Shown piece by piece: positions 46,226-54,216 of a stretch of 64,000 nt of DNA. The position numbers and the translations under genes were made by a program. The notes under the pieces were generated by a model that worked only from the letters and a program-made list of their open reading frames with translations, was not told where the DNA came from and did not search any database. The first letter of the stretch is position 1. The number at the start of each line of letters is the position of its first letter. Source of the DNA: Lachnospiraceae bacterium (lineage in GTDB: Bacteria > Bacillota > Clostridia > Lachnospirales > Lachnospiraceae); contig JAQXFO010000012.1 of assembly GCA_029005135.1 (NCBI GenBank), forward strand, positions 1-64,000. Reading direction: 5' to 3'.

Positions 46226-46822
46226 ATGGGGCTTTTGAAGGAAAGTGATATGGCGGTATTCCACGCTTTGGAGGAGCACTGCCTGGCGCTGTTTGACAGC
46301 GATAAAACGAAGGACGTGACGGCCATCGCCGTCAGTATGATGCAGCGAGAGGACGTCCCGATCCATTTCCCCTTCCATCATTTTATTGTGCCGGCGGCGC
46401 TGATGACGGCGGCAGCCGTCTCCCGCGGCGACAGCAGGGAGACTCTGGCATCTTATCTTGACAGGATCCGCGAGCGGGCCGAGACGGTACCCGGCGGCGT
46501 CTGCGGGAATTTCGGCGTCTGCGGCGCCTCCGTGGGCACCGGCATCTTCATGAGCGTGATGACGGATTCGACGCCGCTGTCGGGCAAGACCTGGCGCTGG
46601 AACCAGGAAGTCACGGCTGCCGCTCTGACGGCGATCGCGGCTCTGGACGGCCCCCGCTGCTGCAAGCGCTCGACCTTCCTGGCACTCAAAGCGGCCGTTC
46701 CCCTCGTGAATGACAGGCTCGGCCTTGACCTTGTCTTTACACAGCCTGTCTGTGCTTTTTATCCGCTGAATAAGACTTGTAAAAAGCAGGCCTGCCCCTT
46801 TTTCCCGGAGGTGACGGCGTGA
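46226..46822 (+). CDS. DUF5714-like cysteine-containing protein
   Basis: VPIHFPFHHFIVPAALMTAAA...GGVCGNFGVCGASVGTGIFMSVMTDSTPLS...GPRCCKRSTFLALK...CKKQACPFFP. Confidence 0.7.
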   Translation: MGLLKESDMAVFHALEEHCLALFDSDKTKDVTAIAVSMMQREDVPIHFPFHHFIVPAALMTAAAVSRGDSRETLASYLDRIRERAETVPGGVCGNFGVCGASVGTGIFMSVMTDSTPLSGKTWRWNQEVTAAALTAIAALDGPRCCKRSTFLALKAAVPLVNDRLGLDLVFTQPVCAFYPLNKTCKKQACPFFPEVTA

Positions 46823-47112
46823 GAGTTCCGATAATCGTGCCGGAAGCGGCATTTCCGAAAAAAGACCCCGAACATCCCTGTGAATGTCAGTTCCGTCAGA
46901 TGGATCTTCGGTATAAGACCTGCCTGATGCTCTGGGTGGTGCCCCTGGGGGCAGCGGTGGAGAAGGATCAGGTGGTCTGCGAGGGCGAGGTGGAGAAGAA
47001 GGCTCTGGAGTTCACGGCGCCCTGCAGCGGTATTCTTGTCGAACGCTGTCTGGAGGATGACGAGGAATTTGCGGCCGGGGAGACCATCGGCTATATCGAG
47101 ACGGAGGCATAA
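46819..47112 (+). CDS. Lipoyl/biotinyl-attachment-domain-like small protein
   Basis: VVCEGEVEKKALEFTAPCSGILVERCLEDDEEFAAGETIGYIETE resembles the lipoyl hairpin (EVExxKA...PxxG.(L/V)). Confidence 0.72.
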   Translation: MRVPIIVPEAAFPKKDPEHPCECQFRQMDLRYKTCLMLWVVPLGAAVEKDQVVCEGEVEKKALEFTAPCSGILVERCLEDDEEFAAGETIGYIETEA

Positions 47113-47114
47113 CG

Positions 47115-48092
47115 ATGGAAAAACCTGTGGCGCTGTATCTGGTTTCGGGCTTTCTCGGCTCGGGCAAGACGAGCTTTCTACGCCACGTGCTGGAGGGACT
47201 GCCTGAGGGCCGCGTCGGGGTGATCGTCAATGAATTCGGCCGCATCGGCATTGACGGCAAGGTCCTCAACCGGGATGGCCTTAAGCTGGTGGAAATCAAC
47301 AACGGCTCGATTTTCTGCGCCTGCCTGAAGGGCGGTTTTATCCGGACACTGGCGGCTTTTCTTGAACAGCCGGTGGATTACCTTTTTGTGGAGGCTTCAG
47401 GTCTGGCAGATCCCGACAATATGGCGGTTTATCTGGCCCAGATGGAGAAGAATCTGGAGAAGAAGCCCTCGGTTGCGCGCCGGTATGATTACCGCGGCGG
47501 CATCTGCGTGGCGGATGCTCTTCATTATGAGGATTATGCGGATGTGTTTCCGGTGGTGGAAAGCCAGGTGCGCAAGAGCCGTCTGATTCTCCTGAATAAA
47601 TGTGAGGAGGCAGGGCCTGAAGAGACGGCGCGGCTTTCGGCACTTCTGACGGAGGTGAATCCGGAGGCGGTCATCTGTCCGACAAATTACGGTCGTCTGC
47701 CCCTTGAGCGGCTGACAGCGCTGACACCGGTTTCTGAGGGCAGGACGCTCAATACTCCCGGGAACCGGCCTGAGGCTTATACGCTCCGATGTGACGTGCC
47801 AGTATCCGAAGAGACGGCACGGGCTTTTTTTGCGGCGCTTCGGGGACAAACCCTGCGTCTTAAGGGCTTCCTTCTGACGGATAAGGGGCGTCTTCGCGTG
47901 GACAATGTGGCGTCGGAGGTGAATCTGACGGCAGAGGAGACGGGGGAGGCGGCCGGAAATGGTGCCGGGGCTGCGATGTCCGTTCATGCCGGGACGGTGC
48001 TGGTGATTATTGGCCGGGAACTCAGGGCAGAGACGATCCGGGAGGCCTGGTTTGGCAGCGGCGGTGGTGAGATGACGCTGGAAGGAGATTAG
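47115..48092 (+). CDS. CobW/G3E-family GTPase
   Basis: LVSGFLGSGKTSFLRHVLEGLPEGRVGVIVNEFGRIGIDG...NNGSIFCACLKGGFIRTLA...VEASGLADPDNM. Confidence 0.93.
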   Translation: MEKPVALYLVSGFLGSGKTSFLRHVLEGLPEGRVGVIVNEFGRIGIDGKVLNRDGLKLVEINNGSIFCACLKGGFIRTLAAFLEQPVDYLFVEASGLADPDNMAVYLAQMEKNLEKKPSVARRYDYRGGICVADALHYEDYADVFPVVESQVRKSRLILLNKCEEAGPEETARLSALLTEVNPEAVICPTNYGRLPLERLTALTPVSEGRTLNTPGNRPEAYTLRCDVPVSEETARAFFAALRGQTLRLKGFLLTDKGRLRVDNVASEVNLTAEETGEAAGNGAGAAMSVHAGTVLVIIGRELRAETIREAWFGSGGGEMTLEGD

Positions 48093-48095
48093 TGT

Positions 48096-48824
48096 ATGGT
48101 ATGGGCAGCTTTGGCAGCCGGGGCGGCTGTCGGTGGATTTATCCAGGCGCTGACGGGCTTTGGCGCCGCGGTCATCATCGTGATCGTGATGTCGTTTTTT
48201 ATGAGTATTCAGACGGTACCGGCTCTGTCTTCGGCGATTTGTCTGTTTCTGTCTGTGGGGATGACCTTTCGGTGCCGGAAGTCGATACGGTTCCGTCAGG
48301 TTCTCTGGCCGACGGCGATCGCCGATGTGATATCGCTTCTGATCATTTCCCGGGTCAGCCGTTTTCCGGTGGATACGCTGAAGCTGATCTTCGGCGTTTT
48401 CCTTATCCTGCTGGCTCTTTATTTTTACTTTTTCGCCGACAAGGTGATGCTGAAGAAGCCCGGTACGGCGGTCATGATCGGCTGCAGCGGACTCTCCGGC
48501 GTGACGGCGGGATTGTTTTCCATCAGCGGCCCGACGATGGCCCTCTACTTTCTGGCGGCCTCCGATGACGGCGACAGTTATGTCGCCAATCTCCAGTGCC
48601 ATTTTCTGATTACCAATATCCTGATCATGGCGGGCCGGACCGCGAACGGCTTTCTCACCCCGGCTATGCTGCCGATGGTGATTGTCGGGACGATGGCGGT
48701 ATTTGCCGGTGTCTATGCCGGTGAAAGAGCGCGGCGACGCCTGACGGGTGATAAACTGCGCCGGGTGGTCTATGCGGCGGTGGGTTTGTCAGGTCTGACG
48801 ACTGTGCTGCAGCAGCTTATGTGA
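48096..48824 (+). CDS. TauE/SafE-family sulfite/anion exporter
   Basis: AAGAAVGGFIQALTGFGAAVIIVIVMSFFM...SGVTAGLFSISGPTMALYFLAA. Confidence 0.87.
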   Translation: MVWAALAAGAAVGGFIQALTGFGAAVIIVIVMSFFMSIQTVPALSSAICLFLSVGMTFRCRKSIRFRQVLWPTAIADVISLLIISRVSRFPVDTLKLIFGVFLILLALYFYFFADKVMLKKPGTAVMIGCSGLSGVTAGLFSISGPTMALYFLAASDDGDSYVANLQCHFLITNILIMAGRTANGFLTPAMLPMVIVGTMAVFAGVYAGERARRRLTGDKLRRVVYAAVGLSGLTTVLQQLM

Positions 48825-48878
48825 TCATTTCAGGCCGCTTGGTTCTTGTAAACCACCTGCTTTTGCTTTATAGTGGAG

Positions 48879-48898
48879 TATATCACATATGTGATATA
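48879..48898. promoter_or_regulatory. 20-bp perfect palindrome overlapping a -10 (candidate PadR operator)
   Basis: TATATCACATATGTGATATA; TATAAT -10 at 48895-48900; ABC operon starts at 48923. Confidence 0.6.
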
Positions 48899-48922
48899 AT
48901 ACAGTTATAGAAGGAGAGACTC

Positions 48923-50089
48923 ATGACTAAAAGCAAGTGGTTTTCACGACTGGCGGCAAGAGGTGCCGGCATCATCGCCGGAACCGGCAGACTCCTGGTT
49001 TGGCTGACGGCAGCGGCGCTGATACTGACAGGCTGCAGCCGTGAGTCCGCTGAGGCTGTGTCTGCGGAAGCGCCCGCTCACACGGAAGAGACGGCGGTCA
49101 TGCCGTTGTCGGTGGGACTGCTCGGGACATCGGTCAAGCCGGTTGGTGTGCTGAATGCTGACGCTCTGGGGTATTTTGAAGAAGAAGGGGTGGAGGTCAG
49201 CTTCGAAAAGGTTTCCTCCATGAATGATGCGTACATGGCGGTATCGACCGGAGATCTGGATGTCTACCTCTTCAGCAGTACGGCGGCAGCCACCTTTATC
49301 AGTCAGGGTGTCACTACCCTTCGGGTTTTCGGCGGGACCGTCGGCGAGGGGTCTGAGATCATGGCCAGACCGCAAAGCGGCATCACGACGGATTCGCCGG
49401 AGGCGCTTGTCGGTAAATCCATTGCCTGTCAGATGCCCGAGACAGGCCAGATGGTCCTCAAGAATTATCTGATCGAGCAGGGCTATTCGGTGGGAGGTCC
49501 CGAAGACGGCGCCGATGTGACCTTTGTCTACTGTGAAGACAGCAGTACGGCTATTGAAGGGGTGGTTAAGGGCGAGTTCGATCTCTGTATCACCAATGCC
49601 TGCCTGGGGTATTATGCCGACCGTTACGGCCTTGAACTGATTGGCGGTGTCCGCGATTACGTGCCCTTCTATCCCTGCTGCCGTCAGACCTGCTGTCTGA
49701 ACACTTATAACACCAACAAAGAAGCTCTGATCCGTTTTGAAACGGCGGCTTTGCGCGGCTATCAGTATTACCGGGAGCATGAGGAGGAAACGCTGGATAT
49801 TCTGGAGGCCTACTCCGGAGAGGATCGTGATTTTCTTAAGGCCCAGCTTTACGGTACGGACAGTTACACACCGGCTATGCGCGTTTCTCTCGATCCGGAT
49901 AAGGATGCCTGCGTCGCTTTTTATGAAGCCATGGAGGCTATCGGGCAGATCGAGGATTCGGCTGTTGACTGGGACAGCTATGTGGTGACGGATGTCTACG
50001 GGGAAGCTCTCGGAAGACTGGCGGAGCGGGAACCGGAGAATTCCCTGTGGCAGGAACTGCTGGCGTATTTTGAGGAACATAACAGCTGA
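48923..50089 (+). CDS. ABC transporter substrate-binding lipoprotein (NMT1/SsuA type)
   Basis: LILTGCSRESAEAV lipobox; ADALGYFEEEGVEVSFEKVSSMNDAYMAVSTGDLDVYLFSSTAAATFISQG; YPCCRQTC. Confidence 0.88.
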   Translation: MTKSKWFSRLAARGAGIIAGTGRLLVWLTAAALILTGCSRESAEAVSAEAPAHTEETAVMPLSVGLLGTSVKPVGVLNADALGYFEEEGVEVSFEKVSSMNDAYMAVSTGDLDVYLFSSTAAATFISQGVTTLRVFGGTVGEGSEIMARPQSGITTDSPEALVGKSIACQMPETGQMVLKNYLIEQGYSVGGPEDGADVTFVYCEDSSTAIEGVVKGEFDLCITNACLGYYADRYGLELIGGVRDYVPFYPCCRQTCCLNTYNTNKEALIRFETAALRGYQYYREHEEETLDILEAYSGEDRDFLKAQLYGTDSYTPAMRVSLDPDKDACVAFYEAMEAIGQIEDSAVDWDSYVVTDVYGEALGRLAEREPENSLWQELLAYFEEHNS

Positions 50090-50132
50090 GACGGGGCGCA
50101 GCGCCGTCTTGCCGGAAGGACGGAGACAAGGC

Positions 50133-50903
50133 ATGGATCTCATCAGACTTAACGATGTGAGCTTCGGCTATGGCGAGGGCGGGATGTACCGCCCGGTGCT
50201 GTCGCATCTGTCTCAGACGGTGGAGGCGGGCAGCTTTGTCGGGATCATCGGACCCTCCGGCTGCGGGAAAACAACGCTTCTCCGGCTTCTGTCGGGACTG
50301 GCCCTGCCCGGGAGAGGGAGTCTTATCGTGGGAGGAGAGCCTTTGACGGGTCCCTGCGAACAGGCGGCTGTTGTTTTTCAGGAATACACACTCTTCCCCT
50401 GGATGACGGTACGCCGCTATGTCGCCTTCTGCCTGCGGGAGACCGGAAGAGCCGGGTCAAGGAAGACAGCCGATCGGGACGCCCTTGACTATCTGGCCTA
50501 TGTGGGTATGACCGATGCCGCCGATCTTTTTCCCTCACAATTGTCCGGCGGCATGCGGCAGAGAGCGGCTCTGGCGGGTGCCCTGGCTCTTGATCGCCGG
50601 ATCCTTCTGCTTGACGAGCCCTTCGGCGCCCTTGACAGGCACCGGAGGCAGGAACTTCAGAAGCTTCTCCGCGCGATACAGGCGGCGGGAAGTGTCAGAA
50701 AGACAATCATCATGGTCACACACGATATCGATGAAGCCCTTGCCCTGTCGGATCGGATCTGGCTGATGGGTGAGGGCGGAGTCAGAGCCGATGTGACGGT
50801 GCCTGAAGAGCCGGAGCACCGCCGAAAACTCCGGGAAGCCTTGATCATGGGACTGGCTGCGTCAGACAGCGCTTTTGCTTATGCCGGCGGAGGTGAACTG
50901 TGA
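50133..50903 (+). CDS. ABC transporter ATPase (SsuB/TauB type)
   Basis: GIIGPSGCGKTTLLRLLSGL, QLSGGMRQRAALAGALALDRRILLLDEPFGALD. Start trimmed to the ATG at 50133. Confidence 0.93.
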   Translation: MDLIRLNDVSFGYGEGGMYRPVLSHLSQTVEAGSFVGIIGPSGCGKTTLLRLLSGLALPGRGSLIVGGEPLTGPCEQAAVVFQEYTLFPWMTVRRYVAFCLRETGRAGSRKTADRDALDYLAYVGMTDAADLFPSQLSGGMRQRAALAGALALDRRILLLDEPFGALDRHRRQELQKLLRAIQAAGSVRKTIIMVTHDIDEALALSDRIWLMGEGGVRADVTVPEEPEHRRKLREALIMGLAASDSAFAYAGGGEL

Positions 50904-51814
50904 GGCCGGCAGGCACCGGGAGGTCTGTCCGGGTGGAGAACGGTCTTTTCCTCCTGCTGCTGCTTGCGGTCATCTGCCTGCCGAAGGGCCGCACGGGTGT
51001 CGCCTCGCCCTGGCCCCTGTCGGCGGTGATCCTACTCATTGAGCTGTCCTATCAGTTTCACCGCCTGAGAGGCAGAAAAGGGACACGGGACGATATCATC
51101 ATTTTTGTCTGGCTTCTTCTCTTTATGTGGGAAATGCTGACCTCGGTGCTGGGACTTGGTCATCCGGTCCTCATACCATCGCCGGAAAATGTCTTTGCTG
51201 TCCTGGTGCTGCGGTACCGGACTATGCTTCTCAATACGCTGTATTCTCTGGAACTTCTCTTTCTGGGAGCGGCTCTGGGACTCAGTCTTTCGACGGCGGC
51301 GGGTCTGATCTGCGGCCGGCTGGGGCGTCTCCGGGCCTTTCTCTGCCCGATTGCGAATGTCCTCGCACCGATACCCGCTGTGGTGATATCTCCGTACCTG
51401 GTGGCGCTGATGCCCTCCTTCCGGAGTGCTTCCGTGCTCGTGGTTTTTCTGGGGGTTTTCTGGCCGTCTTTCCTCGGCACGGTTGCCAGTCTCGATGCGG
51501 TGGATCCGCGGCTTCTCGATTCGGCACGCATGCTGGGGCTTAAGGGTCGGGAAATGACGTGGAAGATACTTTTGCCCGCCGTGTTTCCGTCGATGGTGGG
51601 CCGTCTGAAAATCACAATGACGACGGCGGTTCTGATGCTGAATTTTGCCGAACTGATGGGAGCTTCCCACGGCCTGGGATATTATATTCAGAACAGCATT
51701 GCCTATGCCAACTATACCAACGCCGTGGCCGGCATCCTGATGGTCGGTCTGGTGGTGACGTTCATGAACAAAATAATTACCCTTATCCAGAAAAAGGTGA
51801 TACACTGGCAGTAA
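50900..51814 (+). CDS. ABC transporter permease (SsuC/TauC type)
   Basis: LSTAAGLICGRLGRLRAFLCPIANVLAPIPAVVISPYLVALM...SARMLGLKGREMTWKILLPAVFPSMVGRLKITM. Confidence 0.92.
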   Translation: MRPAGTGRSVRVENGLFLLLLLAVICLPKGRTGVASPWPLSAVILLIELSYQFHRLRGRKGTRDDIIIFVWLLLFMWEMLTSVLGLGHPVLIPSPENVFAVLVLRYRTMLLNTLYSLELLFLGAALGLSLSTAAGLICGRLGRLRAFLCPIANVLAPIPAVVISPYLVALMPSFRSASVLVVFLGVFWPSFLGTVASLDAVDPRLLDSARMLGLKGREMTWKILLPAVFPSMVGRLKITMTTAVLMLNFAELMGASHGLGYYIQNSIAYANYTNAVAGILMVGLVVTFMNKIITLIQKKVIHWQ

Positions 51815-51844
51815 GCAGAATGATCAAAAGGAAGGGGCGTGCTG

Positions 51845-52237
51845 ATGACGGATGAACGGGAGCCGGGACGCGGCTGTGCCTGCGAAGGCGGAACACTGAC
51901 ACGTTTTCTGCAGCCGCTGATACTGTCTTTTCTGACAGAAAAGCCCTGCCATGGGTATGACCTTCTGAGTCGGATAGCCGATACCGCTATCTGGGGCGAG
52001 ATGCCGCCGGACCATTCGGGAGTGTACCGCGCTCTACGGGATATGGAAAAGAGGGGACTTCTGACCTCCGAGATCGTCCATCCCGAAGGCGTCAGCCTGG
52101 GGCGCCGTGTCTATGCCCTGACAGAGCAGGGGCAGCTCTGTCGGCACAGATGGCTGGAGACGCTGGTGACCTATCAGGAAAACCTGAGGGAAGTGATTGC
52201 CCTTCTGGAAAAAGCCGATACCACATCGTCTCCGTAA
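51845..52237 (+). CDS. PadR-family transcriptional regulator
   Basis: FLQPLILSFLTEKPCHGYDLLSRIADTAIWGEMPPDHSGVYRALRDMEKRGLLTSE. Confidence 0.9.
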   Translation: MTDEREPGRGCACEGGTLTRFLQPLILSFLTEKPCHGYDLLSRIADTAIWGEMPPDHSGVYRALRDMEKRGLLTSEIVHPEGVSLGRRVYALTEQGQLCRHRWLETLVTYQENLREVIALLEKADTTSSP

Positions 52238-52265
52238 CAGGTGAAAACGGGTTTATTGATATGAC

Positions 52266-52310
52266 AAAGGCTGTCATACCGGGAAAGAAACCGGTGTGAC
52301 AGCCTTTTTT
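52266..52310. terminator. Bidirectional Rho-independent terminator between convergent genes
   Basis: AAAGGCTGTCATACCGG / CCGGTGTGACAGCCTTT, 17-bp arms with one G-U, flanked by A and T runs. Confidence 0.9.
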
Positions 52311-53167
52311 CAGTAGAGATCGGGCCGGCGCCTGTCGAAATAGGAGATGGCGTGCATGTCGCCGTCGGGCAGATCCCGCGGCAGGATGCCGGACAGCGAG
52401 GCCGTGAGGTAGGACTCGCCGGGACGGAATTCTCCGGCTATGATCTCGCCTTTGGGATCGAGGATCATGATGCCGCCGCCGACAAGGCTTGGGGTTCCGC
52501 CGGCGTGAGAGCCGGGAAGACTGTTCATGGCGGAGACGGCTTTCTGCCGGGACGGGCGTACCAGGTTGCAGGCGATGACAAAAACGCCGTTATCCGAGGC
52601 ACGGGCCGGGAGTATACGCATCCAGTGACGACGGCAGACATCACCGCTCATGCCGGAGGCGTAGGGCATCAGGACGATCTCGGCACCCTGCTTTCTCAGG
52701 ACGGTGTGAAGCTCCGGTATGTGGGCTTCCATGCAGATCGAGGCACCGAGGACGGCGCCCTGACCGCGGAAGACGGGGATGGTGCTGCCGGGGGTGAAAA
52801 CGGTGCGTTCACGGAAGCCGAGGTGGCATTTGCGGTAAATGACGGCTTCGGTGCCGTCCACCATGGCACAGGACAGGTAAAGGCGCCCCGCGTCATCCTT
52901 TTCGATAAAGCCGAAGGCACAGATGAGGCGGCGCTTCAGAGCATGGCGGCAGAGACGGAAAATGGCCGGATCGGTGCGGTGGATCGCCAGAGAGGCGGCA
53001 TTTTCCACACCGTAGCCGGTGAGGGCGGCTTCGGGAAAGACAACCAGCTGACAGCCGTCAGCGGCAGCGCGGTCGAGATAGCGGCACATGACTTCGGCAT
53101 TTTCAAGAGGCTGTCCCGCGGCGGGATTCAGAGAAACGGCGGCGGCTTTCATGGGTTTCATAGACAT
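52310..53167 (-). CDS. Carbon-nitrogen hydrolase (nitrilase family)
   Basis: GCQLVVFPEAALTGYG, VIYRKCHLGFRERTVFTPG, GASICMEAHIPEL: Glu-Lys-Cys pattern. Confidence 0.9.
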   Translation of the reverse strand: MSMKPMKAAAVSLNPAAGQPLENAEVMCRYLDRAAADGCQLVVFPEAALTGYGVENAASLAIHRTDPAIFRLCRHALKRRLICAFGFIEKDDAGRLYLSCAMVDGTEAVIYRKCHLGFRERTVFTPGSTIPVFRGQGAVLGASICMEAHIPELHTVLRKQGAEIVLMPYASGMSGDVCRRHWMRILPARASDNGVFVIACNLVRPSRQKAVSAMNSLPGSHAGGTPSLVGGGIMILDPKGEIIAGEFRPGESYLTASLSGILPRDLPDGDMHAISYFDRRRPDLY

Positions 53168-53171
53168 CACC

Positions 53172-53199
53172 TTGACCCGGACTTCGGGCTTCGTATATT
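53172..53199 (+). promoter_or_regulatory. Promoter upstream of the thrH-like gene
   Basis: TTGACC (53172-53177), 16-bp spacer, TATATT (53194-53199). Confidence 0.55.
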
Positions 53200-53266
53200 A
53201 TTTAGGAATAAGATTTTTTAGTTAGCCGGCCCATACCGATGAAGCAGGGTACGGCAGGGAGGACTT

Positions 53267-53872
53267 ATGTATATAACTTGTCTTGATATGGAAGGTGTTC
53301 TGGTTCCTGAGATATGGATCGCCTTTTCTGAAGTGACCGGTATCCCGGAACTTCGCATTACGACCCGTGAGGAGCCGGATTACGATAAGCTGATGCGTTA
53401 TCGCATCGGTATTCTCAAGGAACATGGCCTGGGCCTTCGGGAGATCCAGGACGTGATCGCCAGGATTGATCCGCTGCCCGGTGCCCGGGAATTCATGGAT
53501 ACGCTGCGCGCGGAGACTCAGGTGGTGATTCTCAGTGATACGTTCCAGGAATTTGCCATGCCGCTTATGAAGAAACTCGGCTACCCGACGATCCTGTGCA
53601 ACAGCCTTGATGTGGCACCGAACGGCGAGATCCTCGGCCATCGGATGCGCATCAGGGACTCAAAGCTTTCCACGGTCCGTGCCCTTCAGTCGATCGGCTA
53701 TGAGACGATCGCCAGCGGCGACAGCTACAACGACCTGGACATGATCCTCAACAGCAAGGCGGGCTTTCTGTTCCGCAGTACGGACAAGATCAAAGCGGAC
53801 TATCCGCAGCTGCCGGCTTATGAGGAATATGATGAGCTGCTGGATGCGATCAGACGTGTCATCAACGGATAA
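53267..53872 (+). CDS. thrH: ThrH-type phosphoserine phosphatase / homoserine phosphotransferase
   Basis: MYITCLDMEGVLVPEIWIAFSEVTGIPELRITTREEPDYDKLMRYRIGILKEHGL...VILSDTFQEFA...ASGDSYNDLDMI. Confidence 0.92.
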   Translation: MYITCLDMEGVLVPEIWIAFSEVTGIPELRITTREEPDYDKLMRYRIGILKEHGLGLREIQDVIARIDPLPGAREFMDTLRAETQVVILSDTFQEFAMPLMKKLGYPTILCNSLDVAPNGEILGHRMRIRDSKLSTVRALQSIGYETIASGDSYNDLDMILNSKAGFLFRSTDKIKADYPQLPAYEEYDELLDAIRRVING

Positions 53873-53950
53873 TGCCGCCGGCCGGTGAGCCGGCCTTCCG
53901 AAGTTAAGGATAGCACAGCGCTGTGTCCGGACACAAGGAGGTGTCAGACT

Positions 53951-54205
53951 GTGAATAACAGCGATAAGAAAATGGTATGGCTGGTGGCGGTTCTCTGGAT
54001 CGGCCTGCTGATCCTGGGAGCCGGGATGACGGTCTGGGGTCTTATGATCATGGCCGGAAAAGCAGAGGGAACATGGCTCTGTCTGGTCCTCGGCGTATTG
54101 GTGATGCTGCGGTCCCTGATTAAGCTGTTTTCTCTGAGAAAGCTTGGCCGCGGTGACGGCGGGACACCCGGGGACGGGGATGCCGGCCGCGGACCTTCAG
54201 CGTAA
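53951..54205 (+). CDS. Small two-TM membrane protein
   Basis: GTG start behind AAGGAGG; WLVAVLWIGLLILGAGMTVWGLMIM...LCLVLGVLVMLRSLIKLF. Confidence 0.6.
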   Translation: MNNSDKKMVWLVAVLWIGLLILGAGMTVWGLMIMAGKAEGTWLCLVLGVLVMLRSLIKLFSLRKLGRGDGGTPGDGDAGRGPSA

Positions 54206-54216
54206 CGGAAGTGCCT

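Noticed and set aside
45344-46852. 502-aa minus-strand ORF
   Set aside because: Antisense to the MtaA/UroD-like and DUF5714-like genes.
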